Shown here: in pieces, positions 32,231 through 42,832 of the stretch | Layout of the letters: each line of letters opens with the position of its first letter | Numbering within the stretch: the stretch's first letter is position 1 | Source: Pectinophora gossypiella | Lineage: Eukaryota; Arthropoda; Insecta; Lepidoptera; Gelechiidae | Reading direction: 5' to 3' | Assembly: GCF_024362695.1 (NCBI RefSeq) | Contig: NC_065425.1 | Coordinates: 11,847,001-11,911,000 of the forward strand | Length of the DNA: 64,000 bases | Translations under genes and position numbers: made by a program | Notes under the pieces: model-generated | Told to the model about the DNA's origin: nothing | Databases searched by the model: none | Seen by the model: the letters and a program-made list of their open reading frames with translations, nothing else

Positions 32231-32530
32231 TGGCCCCGATTCCTGCAGACATCTCTTAATTTTACTTTAAGTTATACCTGTCATTTTCTTATCCGCCGAA
32301 AAGGAAAGGGACGGATGATTGACAGCTCTTAATTTTAGGAAGAATGAGTAAATAAATGAATAACCCGGGCGAATTTTTAGACGGTTGTTTTAGATTTGTG
32401 CTTAAAATTGACGTGTGTTCCATAAATTTTATGCTTGTCGATTACCCGTCCCTTTCCTTTTCGGCGGATAAGAAAATGACAGATATAACTTAAAATAAAA
32501 TTAGATGGTGTTTACAGGAATTAGCACCAC
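32231..32530. mobile_element. MITE-R copy with ~90-bp inverted arms
   Basis: GCCCCGATTCCTGCAGACA...TTATACCTGTCATTTTCTTA at the left is mirrored at the right end (TAAGAAAATGACAGATATAA...TTTACAGGAATTAGCACC). The inner arms with TCCGCCGAAAAGGAAAGGGA pair exactly. The centre has an AATAACCCGGGCGAA segment. Confidence 0.7.
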
Positions 32531-33058
32531 TGTTCACACTCGCAAACTTATCAAAGACTTAGGGAATATACTCGTGGGCTTATGTTAATATTTGTTGGTT
32601 GGATTACTAACCCATCGCGCATATAGATTATTATTTGATTATTATTTGAGTCTTGCTTGAGTTGCATTAGCTGTATTTGTATGCATTTACTTATTTATTT
32701 AGGTATATATATTGTATTTAGTGTGTATATTTATAAACCAATATAGAAAGTATATAATATGTTTATAATATATTTATGAAATATATATTATATAATATAT
32801 AATTTATTTAAATGTGGTTTGTAGGTTTAGGTTAATATTTTGTTTTATATTAGTATAAGTAATTAAGTAATTTCTAAATATTTTATACGCGTATGTATGT
32901 CTATCTATATAATATTATACGTTGAAAGTCTCTCTTGTCACGTAGGTCAGCTGGAAGAAATCTCTTTGTTTAGAGATAAGCTTGCCTGTACTGTTTTCTT
33001 TGTATGTTTCTTGTGTCTGTTTTATTGTGTATAAACAAATAAGTAAATAAATAGATAG
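32531..33058 (+). repeat. AT-rich spacer ending in a LINE-J trailer
   Basis: 32880-33058 has the LINE-J trailer (GTCAGCTGGAAGAAATCTCT, TTTAGAGATAAGCTTGCC) and an AAATAAATAG tail. The preceding very AT-rich 32640-32880 is probably more of its untranslated region but holds no ORF tail I can read. Confidence 0.5.
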
Positions 33059-33224
33059 TTCATCACGCAAATTTATACTATTAGAAAGTTCTAAGTTGTT
33101 ATAACGAAAGTTTTACGTCAGCTGTTTATGCTGATATCTGTTCAGCATAACGTCGCGACGCGGTGTCGTCAACACACTAGTGATGGGAATTATTGTAATA
33201 TTAAAGTACTACCGTTATCGTATC

Positions 33225-33570
33225 ACACACTTCACTAACACAGCTGACTCGATCATTGTAGACTGCGAAACGGCTCACCATCTATCACGTTCGTCTAGCA
33301 GAAAGCTCTGTAAGGCGTGGGTATCTGGCTATTATTGAGTCGCTAAAGGCCCCTGACGTGGCTCAAGTAACGACTACGTACTTATGTCAGTAATTAGTAA
33401 TCGGGACCAACGCTTTAACGTGCCTTCCGAAGCACGAGATGATCAGCCTGTAATGTCCTATCCAAACTATCTCTAGTTTGTCGGTCTCAAAGTGATTTGT
33501 CCCCACCGGGATTCCAACCCGGGCCCTTCGGATCGTGAGTACAACGCTTAACCATTGGACCCTGGAGGCG
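33225..33570. repeat. SINE-E fragment (+) joined to SINE-A fragment (-)
   Basis: 33225-33325 holds AACACAGCTGACTCGATC and CATCTATCACGTTCGTCTA. At about 33328 it switches to reverse SINE-A (TTATTGAGTCGCTAAAGGCC ... ACCATTGGACCCTGGAGGC). The SINE-A GATAGAAGAA end is missing, so the junction is a recombination or truncation. Confidence 0.6.
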
Positions 33571-33682
33571 GTTTACGTTGTACTGATAAATTCGGTAAAA
33601 TCGTTTTTTATGCGGGAAATACAATGTCATGTGAACGTAGCCTTAGAGCAACAATAGTATGTTACGACAAAAAGGTACCCAG

Positions 33683-34141
33683 TACAGTCATGAGCAATAT
33701 CATGTACCCACTATAGAACCCTGTCGCCTTATCATATTTGTCATTTAATGAGACTTACGGTTTACAAACATAACATAAACAGCCTATATACGTCCCACTG
33801 CTGGGCACAGGCCTCTGCGTGCTCCAATGCAGGTTGGTGGAGGTGTTTTTTTTACGGCTAATAGCCTGGACCAACGGCTTAACGTGGCCTCCGAAGCACA
33901 GAATCATCTTACTTGTTCGGACAATCAGGTGATTCAAGCCTGAAAAGTCCTTACCAAACAAAGGACAGTCTCACAAAGTGATTTCAACAATGTCCCCATC
34001 GGGAATCGAACCCGGACCTTCAGATCGTCAGCCTGACGCTTAACCACTAGACCACAGAGGCTGTTACTTACGGTTTAATTTGTCAAAAAGGTTAATGTGA
34101 CATGGTTACAAAGTGTATACATATTAGTATTCGTGACCATA
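33683..34141. mobile_element. MITE-T copy split by SINE-C
   Basis: Left half TACAGTCATGAGCAATATCA...GACTTACGG and right half AATTTGTCAAAAAGGTTAAT...TCGTGACCATA are contiguous in the copy at 44952. The insertion carries a 12-bp target duplication, ACTTACGGTTTA. Confidence 0.85.
33765..34065 (-). mobile_element. SINE-C insertion inside MITE-T
   Basis: Flanked by ACTTACGGTTTA at 33753-33764 and 34066-34077. Head ACTAGACCACAGAGGC with GGGAATCGAACCCGG, tail CAGCCTATATACGTCCCACT and TTATGTT. The exact duplication defines the true ends of SINE-C. Confidence 0.85.
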
Positions 34142-34415
34142 CTAAGGAAGCTAGTATCATTAATTCCGATGTGTTATTTATCGTAATCCATCTGCACAAT
34201 AGCCTGTCTTGCGGCCTGTCTCGGACATTAGCCGTCAGCGGATAGCTTAGTGACGTCACTATGCTGCCAATATCCGATATTGGTTTAATTACCATCCTTT
34301 GTGTAGTTTGGTTAGTTTGCTGTATTGGTCGAGATTAGCCCGTTGTACTTGGTTTATTGTCTGTAGATTTAGCTAACGTGATTATATGAGACATAAGCTC
34401 TTCTCAAAGCAAGGC
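34142..34415. other. Unassigned spacer
   Basis: No repeat shared with the rest of the window and no recognisable coding sequence. Confidence 0.3.
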
Positions 34416-34419
34416 AAAG

Positions 34420-34830
34420 CAGAGAAAATAAAATAGGGAAGGCCCGTGCCCCACCAGTGGGGACGTTAATCGGCTGGTGACTGGTGATGATGATGTACTA
34501 ACTACGCCGTTAAACTGTTGTTAAACTCCTCATTACACTACGTATAGAAAGGACTTGTGAAAGGGATGCTTAGATAGTTCGGACATGTAGAGAGAATGCC
34601 TGTAAGTGATGGAATCAGAAACGCAAGCGGAGCGGGGTATCAATTCAATTCTTTATTCATAATAAATATTACACGTCAACAAATATTATATCTCTTCTAT
34701 TTATACATAGATACATAAGACCTTGCCTCTTTCCCGTGAATGGCTTTGGCTTTGACAGCGACTCCCTTTGGGGCAGGCAGAGATCACAGAATTCCACTTA
34801 CTACGATTCTCACACACAACTTTCACTTCC
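34420..34830. repeat. Composite of SINE-D tail, RTE C-terminal scrap and LINE tips
   Basis: 34425-34495 is a plus SINE-D tail (AGTGGGGACGTTAATCGGCT, GATGATGATG). 34560-34640 encodes an RTE-like FGHVERM piece. 34645-34690 is a reverse LINE tip (TCAATTCTTTATTCATAATA). 34700-34830 is an RTE-type terminus in reverse. Confidence 0.5.
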
Positions 34831-34892
34831 ATTATTATCAAAGTTTTCACGCTTGCTTGTCTGCTTAGAGCCTTCCTTATAAAAATGTCCAC

Positions 34893-35412
34893 ATAACATA
34901 AGCTCACGACTATGCCCCAACTGGGGTAGTCAGAGGTACATCCATCACAAGATGAACTAAGGACACACACCTCCGAGCTTTTTGTTAGACCAACGTGGTA
35001 GGTGATGAGCCGTTTTGCGTATATATTCAATTCAAAAATATCTTCATTCAGTAGGTAACATAGTTACACTTTGAATCGTCAATTTTTACATAACGAACGT
35101 CTCATCCGCCTAAAACGACTGCAGCTTCTCACAACCTGTATAGCCGGGGAAAAGAAGCTGCAAGAAAAACCTCGGCACAGGGCCATACGCGTTCTTTAAA
35201 AAAAATGAACATAAAATATTGTTATACAATTGAGTAATTTAGCTGCGTAATATCTGTTCTCAGACATTTAATCCCAGGCATTCATATCTGTCTATTCATT
35301 ACGGCGAGAGAATTGTGTTAGTGTAATAAGTTAATAACTCATAAAGTCTAGAAACGGGGTTCGAACTGGCGTTCCCCGTTTGAAAAGGCAGTGTAACACA
35401 GGACCACAGTGA
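34893..35412 (-). mobile_element. SINE-E copy split by a LINE-K insertion
   Basis: The SINE-E tail half (34893-35027, CTATGCCCCAACTGGGGTAG) and head half (about 35296-35412, GGGGTTCGAACTGGCGTTCC) are separated by a minus-strand LINE-K 3' end at 35028-35290 (CAAAAATATCTTCATTCAG, AGCCGGGGAAAAGAAGCTGC). Confidence 0.65.
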
Positions 35413-35705
35413 CACATTTTATCTACAACACGTCGATGAATTTGTGTTAAGAAGAGTTAGAAGAGAAACACAGTCTTCTTTATCCATCAACATTTTAAAA
35501 TCTTCAAGTATTTAAAGTATCTTCCGCTCTGCCCATCACTATAGATCGCAGGGATCGATCGCGACTATTTATAGAACTGCGGTTAATATTTGAGGAGGCA
35601 GGCTTTGACGGGGATTTCTTAGTCATCGGCTGACGCGGGCACTTCCTGCTCATTGTGTCTTCATTTGCTTAAGGTCATACTTTTGCTTTACAACTACATC
35701 CTAAT
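35413..35705. other. Unassigned spacer
   Basis: No repeat shared with the rest of the window and no recognisable coding sequence. Confidence 0.3.
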
Positions 35706-35708
35706 AGA

Positions 35709-35880
35709 AAGCACGTTAAGCCGTTGGTCCCGGTTACTACTTACTGATGTAAATCAGTAGTCGACACACGAGCCTTGTCCTCTTTTTTTTTGGGCCTTTG
35801 GCGCCTCAATAATAACCCTGACAGCAGGGTTGATCAGGTCGATCATTGATCCCACAACCCACATGATAGAAGAAAGAAAA
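35709..35880 (+). repeat. SINE-A 3' half
   Basis: From the central module (GCACGTTAAGCCGTTGGTCC) to CACATGATAGAAGAAAG. Confidence 0.65.
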
Positions 35881-35884
35881 TAGC

Positions 35885-36290
35885 ACCTTTATTTTTTGCA
35901 ACATTGGCCGGACAAATGGGGAGCGCTAAGGGCTCTCACCCGGTACCCAGTTGGGCGCGAACCTCGGCTCAAGGCGTCGTCTGAGAGGTAGAATATTTGA
36001 AAGAATTAATCGACCATAGTGGATCGATAGCGATAAGCGCTGAAAGAGGGAAATCGTAGACCACGCCGGCGGGGTTTGTATCGGGGTTCTGAAGTGTTTG
36101 GTGTCGCGAGCTGATTGGCCGCCTCTATGGCTAGAAAAATCGGGTCGTCGGGATCGTATATTACGATACTCTTCAGTACCATCCCTGAGCAGGATGGCAT
36201 ACCACCATAACGATAAATATTCTACACGCAATACCATCAAGAAAACCATCAACATACTTATTCTCGCACAATAATAATTTCGTAACTCAC
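35885..36290 (-). mobile_element. Family X retroelement, longest copy
   Basis: The minus strand ends GGGTGAGAGCCCTTAGCGCT, CCCCATTTGTCCGGCCAATG, then an A-rich AAAAAATAAAGG. Upstream it has about 330 bp of GC-richer sequence (CCCCGCCGGCGTGGTCTACG, CGATCCCGACGACCCGA). Overlapping open frames exist, but none has a domain I recognise. Confidence 0.5.
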
Positions 36291-37375
36291 TTTGAAACAT
36301 CGAGAGCGCACGTCAAAACATCAAAAAGGAAAATTAGATTATAGTAAAAGCATCACTCGACTGCCATTAATATTTCACCCCGCGGTTGAAAGCTTTCCTT
36401 ACGCTGAGTAAATTGTATGGTGCCATACAAATTATCCGGGCCATACAATTTGTATGAAGCCATACAACCCGGTGGCTGTGATTTAATCCGCTAAAATGTC
36501 TCCCTTTGTCAAACGGGACGGAGGTCGCGCGCGCTCTGACAATGAGAAAATAAATTTTATCCTTCATACTTCGACTGTCCTCTTGTATTTATTATTATAC
36601 TAAATTATAATAACTGTAAAGAAATTATTTGGTACAAATAATTTATTTTACTTTTATTTAAAATATCTTTATTTAATTAAATATAACATGCTATGGGTAT
36701 TTTGTATAAAACGAACCACACGAAAATTTTAATAATAATTAAGCACTTTATCAGGCTAAAAGGAGCTCGCGTCTCAAAGTTCACGTAAACATAAATTATA
36801 CTCATATCAACATAGAATTTTTGTCAAAACCTGGATTGAAACTTGTGTTGAAAGTGTGCCATCTTTGTGACGACGATGCACTTAACAACAAGGAAGAAGT
36901 GGATGTAGAGTATAAAAAATGTACCGAGTGCTTTGTTTCTGAGAGCAGCTGATCTCACTTTTGGTGTGTCAGAATTGTAGTAAGTCGAATCGTGATCTCT
37001 GCCTACTCCAAAGGAATAAGTGCCCTCACACCTGCACTATTGAAGACCTTCACGAAGCCATTGAAAATGCCGTAAGCGTGGTCAATTACTGGTCAGCAAA
37101 AATTTTGCATCGATCGCCATTGACTCGCAAAGAAGAGACTCCAATGGGAAATAATTTTTTTTAATCTTAATCCTAAGTAAGGCAGAAGAAGCATTGAAAA
37201 TTATTTATTCATCCTTGACTGTGCAAGGATCATAAACCAATAATACGGAACAGAAAACAGGTGCTGTCTCGAACTCAAAACAAGCATTATAGTTTCTTGT
37301 TTACCGCCCCGTGGGGGTACAGTGGTCGTGCAGTGGCGTATATCGGAGTAGTAGTGCGGTGTGGCTTGTGTGAGA
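36291..37375. other. Spacer with a cysteine-rich open frame
   Basis: The 36961-37164 frame (67 codons) reads CQNCSKSNRDLCLLQRNKCP near its start. Weakly similar cysteine-rich peptide pieces upstream (36850-36950) lie in other frames with stops, so this looks like a decayed gene or transposon piece of unknown family. Confidence 0.3.
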
Positions 37376-37377
37376 GC

Positions 37378-37420
37378 GGGTAGCGGGTAGCGGGTAGCGG
37401 GAGCGGATAGCGGGAGCGAC
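37378..37420. repeat. GC-rich minisatellite
   Basis: Three GCGGGTA units in a row, then GCGGGAGCGGATAGCGGGAG: about six copies of a 7-12 bp GCGGG(T/A) unit. Confidence 0.7.
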
Positions 37421-37529
37421 GGTATGTTGCCATTTTGCCGATTGATTAGTTAATATTACGATGTACTTATTTTATGTAGGTAGTTCTTTAATTATTTATT
37501 TTGTTAGAATCCACTAACCCGCTATTATT

Positions 37530-37672
37530 ATACTTATACAAAATTTTCCTGTACCCAAAGGTTGCCTGGAAGAAATTGCCGCATGAACAATAAGGCCGCC
37601 TGTTGTGTTTTTCTCATGTCACTGTATTTTGTGTCCATTGTGCTCAATAAAGTATTTTATCTATCTATCTAT
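37530..37672 (+). repeat. LINE-J type 3' trailer
   Basis: CCCAAAGGTTGCCTGGAAGA, AACAATAAGGCCGCCTGTTG and CAATAAAGTATTTT with a (ATCT)n tail. Confidence 0.7.
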
Positions 37673-37714
37673 TACGAGTAGTGTCAACCAAGTCAACCAA
37701 TAATTTATTACATA

Positions 37715-38215
37715 CACCTACATAAACTCACGCCTACTTCCCGCCGGGGTAAGCAGAGACAATGGAATTCCATTAGCTTCGATCCTGACACACTACAAAC
37801 AATGACAATAAACTTATAAATTGGCTGTTGGCAATTGGGAGTTGGCAGTTGGCTCGACCATTGTAGACGGTGATATGTCTCGCCACCTATCACGTCGGTT
37901 TAACAGAAAGCACGGTGAGCTGGGGATACTTAGTTCATCTTGTGATAGACGTACGATAAGCTGCAAAAGTCCAATCAATTTCTTGCAAAGTAAAAAATTT
38001 AATGGTTTCACTTAAGATCTCCTGGTTACATTTCGTTTCTGTAATAGACCAAAAACACCTACAAAAACATAAATTTTATAATTATGACAACCAATGGTTC
38101 ACAATTTCACTACTGTTTACAAATAATTCGCTGGGCTCAGTGACTGAACTTTTTGATTGTACCTCTGACTATTCCAATCAGGTTATAATCGTGAGCTTAC
38201 ATTATGTTGTTGTTG
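37715..38215. repeat. RTE-a tip (-) and interrupted SINE-E (+)
   Basis: 37715-37800 is the RTE-a end. 37850-37948 (GGCTCGACCATTGTAGACGG, CACGTCGGTTTAACAGAAAG) and 38154-38215 (TTGTACCTCTGACTATTCC, AATCGTGAGCTTACATTATG) are parts of one SINE-E. About 200 bp of unassigned AT-rich DNA separates them. Confidence 0.55.
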
Positions 38216-38655
38216 CAATAAAATTGTCGCGTGAATAAATTACACTTTAACATGTAAATACAAAACCAAAAGTAATATGTAAGGCAATGAAATAAAATTT
38301 CCCATTTGCAAAATTTCTTGGGCTAGAGAAACGCATAAATATCTTTGGAACGTCTGATTTATATTATAGGTAATGCTATAAAACTGTACAGAATGTCGTA
38401 CACGGGATTTGACTAAGAAAAAATATTCAAAACCAGGACAAAGAGAATTTGGTCGTTTGAAAACGAATTATGGTTGCACAAGAACGAAATTTAAACAGTT
38501 TTGGCACTTAATTAAAAGCGTCTCTTTAATAACGCGATGTTTCTTTTTAATTTACTTTTCATTAATAATTAACATTTTGACTTGTATTTACGTTCCGTGT
38601 TAATTTTGTTTATCATAAACCGTTTTAGTTAATTTCTTATTTGCACTCGGTGTTT
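38216..38655. other. Unassigned AT-rich spacer
   Basis: No repeat shared with the rest of the window and no recognisable coding sequence. Confidence 0.3.
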
Positions 38656-38915
38656 ATTGAGGGCAAGTCACAGGGACTGTAACCTGGAACCTGACAGAGG
38701 GCAGCAGTAACTGTCAGAACTATTCAGAGGCGGAGGACAGGAGTCCTAGTATGGCTTTGTAATAGACTACTCTGGGCGCCATCCCACTTGCGTCAGACAG
38801 AGTACTGCGGGGCGGAAAGCAAGAGGAAAACCACTGCCCTATTTTCCCTAAAAAAGTAGAATGGAAATGCTGCACCGACAAGAGCGTGGCTCTTAAACTG
38901 ATGATGATGTTTATA
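38656..38915 (+). mobile_element. SINE-R second copy
   Basis: Matches the 26000-26292 body (GTCACAGGGACTGTAACC, AGGAGTCCTAGTATGGC, CGTCAGACAGAGTACTGC) and ends GCTGCACCGACAAGAGCG, GGCTCTTAAACTGATGATGA. Confidence 0.65.
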
Positions 38916-38984
38916 TAAACATCTCTAACTTACACAATTTCATGGCTGTGATGTAATATTATTATATAGTGTTGTATTATAACA

Positions 38985-39255
38985 TAAAAATAAATGGATG
39001 AGGCTTATGCCCAGCTGTGGGATGATGCGGGCTGATTGATGATGGTGATGAGATAACAATCCCAACCCACATTCCCGAGAAAAGCGTTTCGGAGATAAGT
39101 GGCATATTGTGAATTGAGCCGGTTTTCCCTTCGTAGGTAGGAAGGTCAGACGGGCAGTCGCTTCTGTCAAAAAAACCGGACCTGTCAAATCTTCAGGTTA
39201 GGTAAGCGGACCCTGATAAAACGGGATAACACCAGGGAGATGATGATGGTGCATA
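38985..39255 (+). repeat. Tail scrap and SINE-B 3' portion
   Basis: 38985-39050 is a TATGCCCAGCTGTGGGATGA tail. 39060-39255 is SINE-B from CCCACATTCCCGAGAAAAGC through the GGTTAGGTAAGCGGACCCTG end and GATGATGATGG. Confidence 0.65.
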
Positions 39256-39299
39256 CAATGAACTCTACAAAGTTTCCTAATATCTTTTTAATAGCGAAC

Positions 39300-39703
39300 A
39301 ACATTACTTAATATATCTTCACGCCTGTATCCCCGAAGAGCTAGGCAGAAGTGTATAGTACAGAATTTAATCATCCAATGGTGCTGATTCCTGTAGACAT
39401 ATACACCATCCTATTTTGTTTTAAGGTATACCTGTCATTTTCTTATCCGTCAAAAAGGAGAAGGATTTTGACAGGCATAAAAATTCAAACAAACGTCAAT
39501 TTTATGCAGAAATATAAACAACCCTCTCAAAATTTTACTTCGGCCAATAACCTGATAGAATTAAGTTGAAAGCGCTCGTCAAACGGTTTACATAATAGCG
39601 AAATGCCTATTTCATTCGCCCGGGTTATTCATTCATTCATTTTTAAATTAACAACTGTCAATCATCCGTCCGTTTCTTTTTCGGCGGATAAGAAAATGAC
39701 GGT
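39300..39703. mobile_element. SINE-S tip and MITE-R copy
   Basis: 39300-39365 is a SINE-S tail. 39380-39703 is MITE-R: GGTGCTGATTCCTGTAGACA at the left, AATCATCCGTCCG and CGGCGGATAAGAAAATGACG at the right. The outermost right part has been replaced by the RTE-a terminus. Confidence 0.6.
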
Positions 39704-39704
39704 A

Positions 39705-40065
39705 CACATATATAAACTCACGCCTATTTCCCACCGGGGTAAGCAGAGACTATATAATTCCACTAGCGACCCGCCCCGGGTTCGCTCGGGTGCAATGCTG
39801 AGGAAAAATGAAATTATTTACGACATCACAACCTCAAAAATAAAAGTATTTCTCTACTATTTAATGGACGTTATTACGTATACATGTAAACTTTTCTCTT
39901 GAATCACTCTATCTATTAAAAAAACCGCATAAAAATCCGTTGCGTAGTTTTAAAGATTTAAGCGTATATAGGGATTTAGGGACAGAAAAAGCGACTTTGT
40001 TTTATACTATGTAAGGATTTGCTTCGATCCTGACACACTTCTCTTGCTACAAACGGTATATTTTA
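39705..40065 (-). repeat. RTE-a 3' end split by a Helitron
   Basis: 39705-39772 (CTCACGCCTATTTCCCACCG ... GAATTCCA) and 40018-40065 (TTTGCTTCGATCCTGACACA) join into exactly the sequence of the uninterrupted copy near 47945, across an A/T junction. Confidence 0.85.
39773..40017 (-). mobile_element. Short non-autonomous Helitron
   Basis: Read on the minus strand, it starts TCCTTACATAGTATAAAACA after an A and ends GGCGGGTCGCTAG before a T. A C/G-rich hairpin (CCCG...CGGG) lies just before the CTAG. TC start, 3' hairpin, CTRR end and insertion between A and T without target duplication are the defining Helitron features. 245 bp, no Rep/helicase. Confidence 0.85.
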
Positions 40066-40324
40066 AATAAAATTTTATTATCATAATAACCGCGTGAACT
40101 TAAAACAAAACCTACATGTCTACAATAATCAGCACCGTAATCTTTAGTCCTTGGCCTACTTCAAGTCGTATCTATACGAGTATTTGTGTATTTAAAACGG
40201 CAAACAGCTGAGTTTTTCAGTTCCCAGCCTGAACAAACAACCGCGTGTTGTCCACTCGGCGTTTTAACTAAACGTGGACACGAGCGAAGCTCTAAAAGTG
40301 TGATGCGATTTAATTTACTTATCT
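40066..40324. other. Unassigned spacer
   Basis: No repeat shared with the rest of the window and no recognisable coding sequence. Confidence 0.3.
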
Positions 40325-40860
40325 TGCAAAAATAGAATAGAAATAGTTTATTATAAAAGGGCATCATCATCAATTTAAGAGCCACGCTCTTGTCGGTGTA
40401 GCAATCTCTATTCTTGTCTATCAAAGGCCAAATCTTTCACTTGCTTATAAGACACGACGTTAACCTTTTCTTTAATCTGTTCCATGTAAGCTCTTCTTGG
40501 TCTTCCCCTTCCTCTCTTTCCTTCTATCATGTTTTTAATAAATTCGTCGTGTCTTATTAGGTGTCCAATCATCTTGCCTCTTCTGTCCTCAATAATTCAG
40601 TACAAAAACAGTATTTGTCTCTTTTCCCTTACTCTTACTTATAAAAGGGCGCCAGCGCCACACATAAAAAAAGACAACAACATCATATCCAATTTCCTCT
40701 AAACAATTACAAAAAAAGCAAGACAGATGTTTGTCGAATTGATCATAAGGTGGTGGTGGACGTCCTGAGATAAAAGGGCCTCACTCAGCACAAGTCGCGG
40801 CGTGAACCACGACGCCGATATTGTGTGGACCCTATTGGGTGACGCACGAACATCGTGTTC
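40325..40860 (-). repeat. Retroelement relic related to 29450-29865, split by RTE-b
   Basis: AATAGTTTATTATAAAAGGG at the left and GATAAAAGGGCCTCACTCAG, GCGTGAACCACGACGCC, TGTGGACCCTATTGGGTGA at the right mirror the earlier copy. The RTE-b piece interrupts it. Confidence 0.6.
40363..40638 (-). mobile_element. RTE-b insertion with 12-bp target duplication
   Basis: TTATAAAAGGGC flanks it at 40351-40362 and 40639-40650. On the minus strand it reads the LINE C-terminal ORF to GAGCGTGGCTCTTAA, then a short GATGATGAT tail. 5'-truncated to 276 bp. Confidence 0.85.
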
Positions 40861-41470
40861 CATAAACATGTGCTAATGGTGTACATAAATTATAATATAA
40901 TTTTTTTATAATTTTATGTACCAAATTACTTTTATAAAATTAGAGTGTCATAAACAAATATTATCACAAAGATGTATACGTAAATACTTAAAACACTGCC
41001 GACTTTGAAAAACTGTGGTTCTTTTTTGTTTAGTAGTTATTGTTTTTTTTGTAAACTCATAAGTAATAATCTACTTACACCTAATATAAAAGAGCTTTTT
41101 TTATAATCAGAACTTCACTATCACTCAACACAAATGCGAAGTCATAAACAAAATTTTCTTTTGAAGTATTGTTATTTTTTTTCGACGTGTTTTATTGTAG
41201 GTTTGCCGCAAATGGCATTAACTATTTGGTCAGACAAGTGTTATTAACCACGTAAGACGCTTATTGAAAAATAACATTGGGATTTGTTTTTTTCTAACAA
41301 AACCACGCAATAGACACTGGTTTCAATCTAGCAAAAAAAAATGTGGTATCAATGTTTACTTGGATTAAAATTGAAAATAACTCAAGGTTTTATTTAAAAA
41401 AAATCACATTAGAATATTTTTTTAAAAGGCCTTACCTAACTTGTGTATGTTTATTATAATTTTCCGTTTA
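40861..41470 (-). repeat. AT-rich spacer with a family X tip
   Basis: 41168-41240 is family X in reverse (TTTTTTTCGACGTGTTTTAT, TTTGCCGCAAATGGCATTAA). The rest is unassigned. Confidence 0.45.
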
Positions 41471-41476
41471 AACCTA

Positions 41477-41779
41477 CCATCATCACCAGCCCATTAACGT
41501 CCCCACTGCTGGGGCACGGGCCTTCCCTATGGATGGATAGGGAAATCGGGCCGTAAACCATCACGTGGGCCCAGTGCGAATTGGTGGTTATTAACGACTG
41601 CTAATGCAGCCGGGACCAACGGCTTAACGTGCCTTCCGAAGCACGGAGGAGCTCGAGATGAAAACTTTTTTTTTTTGGGGTCACCCATCCTTTGACCGGC
41701 CTTTGCGAAAGTTGCTTAACTTCAACAATCGCAGACCGAGCGCGTTTACCGCTGCGCCACCGAGCTCCTCGCTCGCTCC
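41477..41779 (-). mobile_element. SINE-D copy, full length with target duplication
   Basis: Flanked by TTTAAACCTA at 41467-41476 and 41780-41789. The minus-strand head GAGGAGCTCGGTGGCGCAGC contains an A-box-like GGCGCAGCGGTAAACG. An A-rich run (TTTTTTTTTT on plus) lies before the central TTCCGAAGCACGGA module, and the tail is CCCCAGCAGTGGGGACGTTA with GATGATG. Confidence 0.85.
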
Positions 41780-41789
41780 TTTAAACCTA

Positions 41790-42290
41790 ACAACTGTTTA
41801 CAAAACCATGAATCCTATGCGAATAATTGATTGGTATTGATTACAAAAGCAAAACTTTATGTAAGAAAGAAGTACGAAAGCATGTCAACAGCTTGTCCCA
41901 GGCCACTAGTTTCCATTGCTCCAATAAATAAGCACCAGTAACCAATCGTAAATCAAACCAGACGACATTGCATTGCAGTCCGTCGGCGAATAAATACCAA
42001 CTCGAACCGATCCGGTCCAATGGAGATGGACATTCGGGTTGAAAGCTCTCGCCTTAACGCGATAATCCAATATACGCCACCCTGGGACGGCGCAGTTTAA
42101 TGTCCAATCCACTTGCAGTAACAAGAGTATTATGTGCTATTGAATTAATTTTAAGCCACCCAGCTGTGGCTAGAGACGAAAGGACATTATATAGTGAATA
42201 CCATTTTGATAAATCGCAGTCGAATGTGATTTTTGTTAACAAAACACGTAAATAATTTATTTATTTATTATATTATAAGCTACATATAGG
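41790..42290. other. Unassigned spacer
   Basis: Two minus-strand frames (41906-42242) overlap but show no family. Confidence 0.3.
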
Positions 42291-42295
42291 TCCAG

Positions 42296-42560
42296 TTTTT
42301 CACAAGTCCGCTTACCTGACTTCAAGATATGACAGGTCCGGTTTTTTACAGAAGCGACTGCCTGTCTGACCTTCCAACCCGTGAAAATCAACCCAATACA
42401 GGTTAGGTCACATACCTCCGAAAATGCATTTCTCGGAATTGTGGGTGTTTCCTCACGATGTTATCCTTCATTGCTGAACGTGATAATCATTTATAATCCA
42501 AACTTGAATTAAACAATTATTGGTTTAGGCCTAAGCTGAATTCGAACCTGGGTTACCTCG
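42296..42560 (-). mobile_element. SINE-B copy
   Basis: Complete order on the minus strand; head CGAATT..GGCTTAGG-like region at 42530-42560 is damaged (AGCTGAATTCGAACCTGGG). Confidence 0.7.
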
Positions 42561-42822
42561 GCTCCACAAATAAGATAGTTTCAATTCAGGTAAATATTTG
42601 CGGTGCCAATTTTCACCCAGATTAAAATTTATTGCAGGAAATTGAGGTTTTGTTGAAAAAAAAGATGCTTCCGTTGTTTTTACTACACGGAGACGATACT
42701 TAGAAATAAAATCCTTGAAAGCTGAGTACCTATAATTAATTATACTTCGTTGATAGATTGAAATATCGTAAAAGTCGGGAAAGGGAATGTCCAACGGAAT
42801 TGACTTAATTACATGCAATGCG
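42561..42822. other. Unassigned spacer
   Basis: No repeat shared with the rest of the window and no recognisable coding sequence. Confidence 0.3.
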
Positions 42823-42832
42823 CTGGTAATCT

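Noticed and set aside
36961..37164. Cysteine-rich frame as a zinc-finger gene
   Set aside because: The Cys spacing does not fit a domain I can name and upstream pieces are frame-broken; left as an unassigned open frame.
37378..37420. CRISPR-like or telomeric array
   Set aside because: Units are 7-12 bp without spacers, and are not TTAGG; a simple minisatellite.
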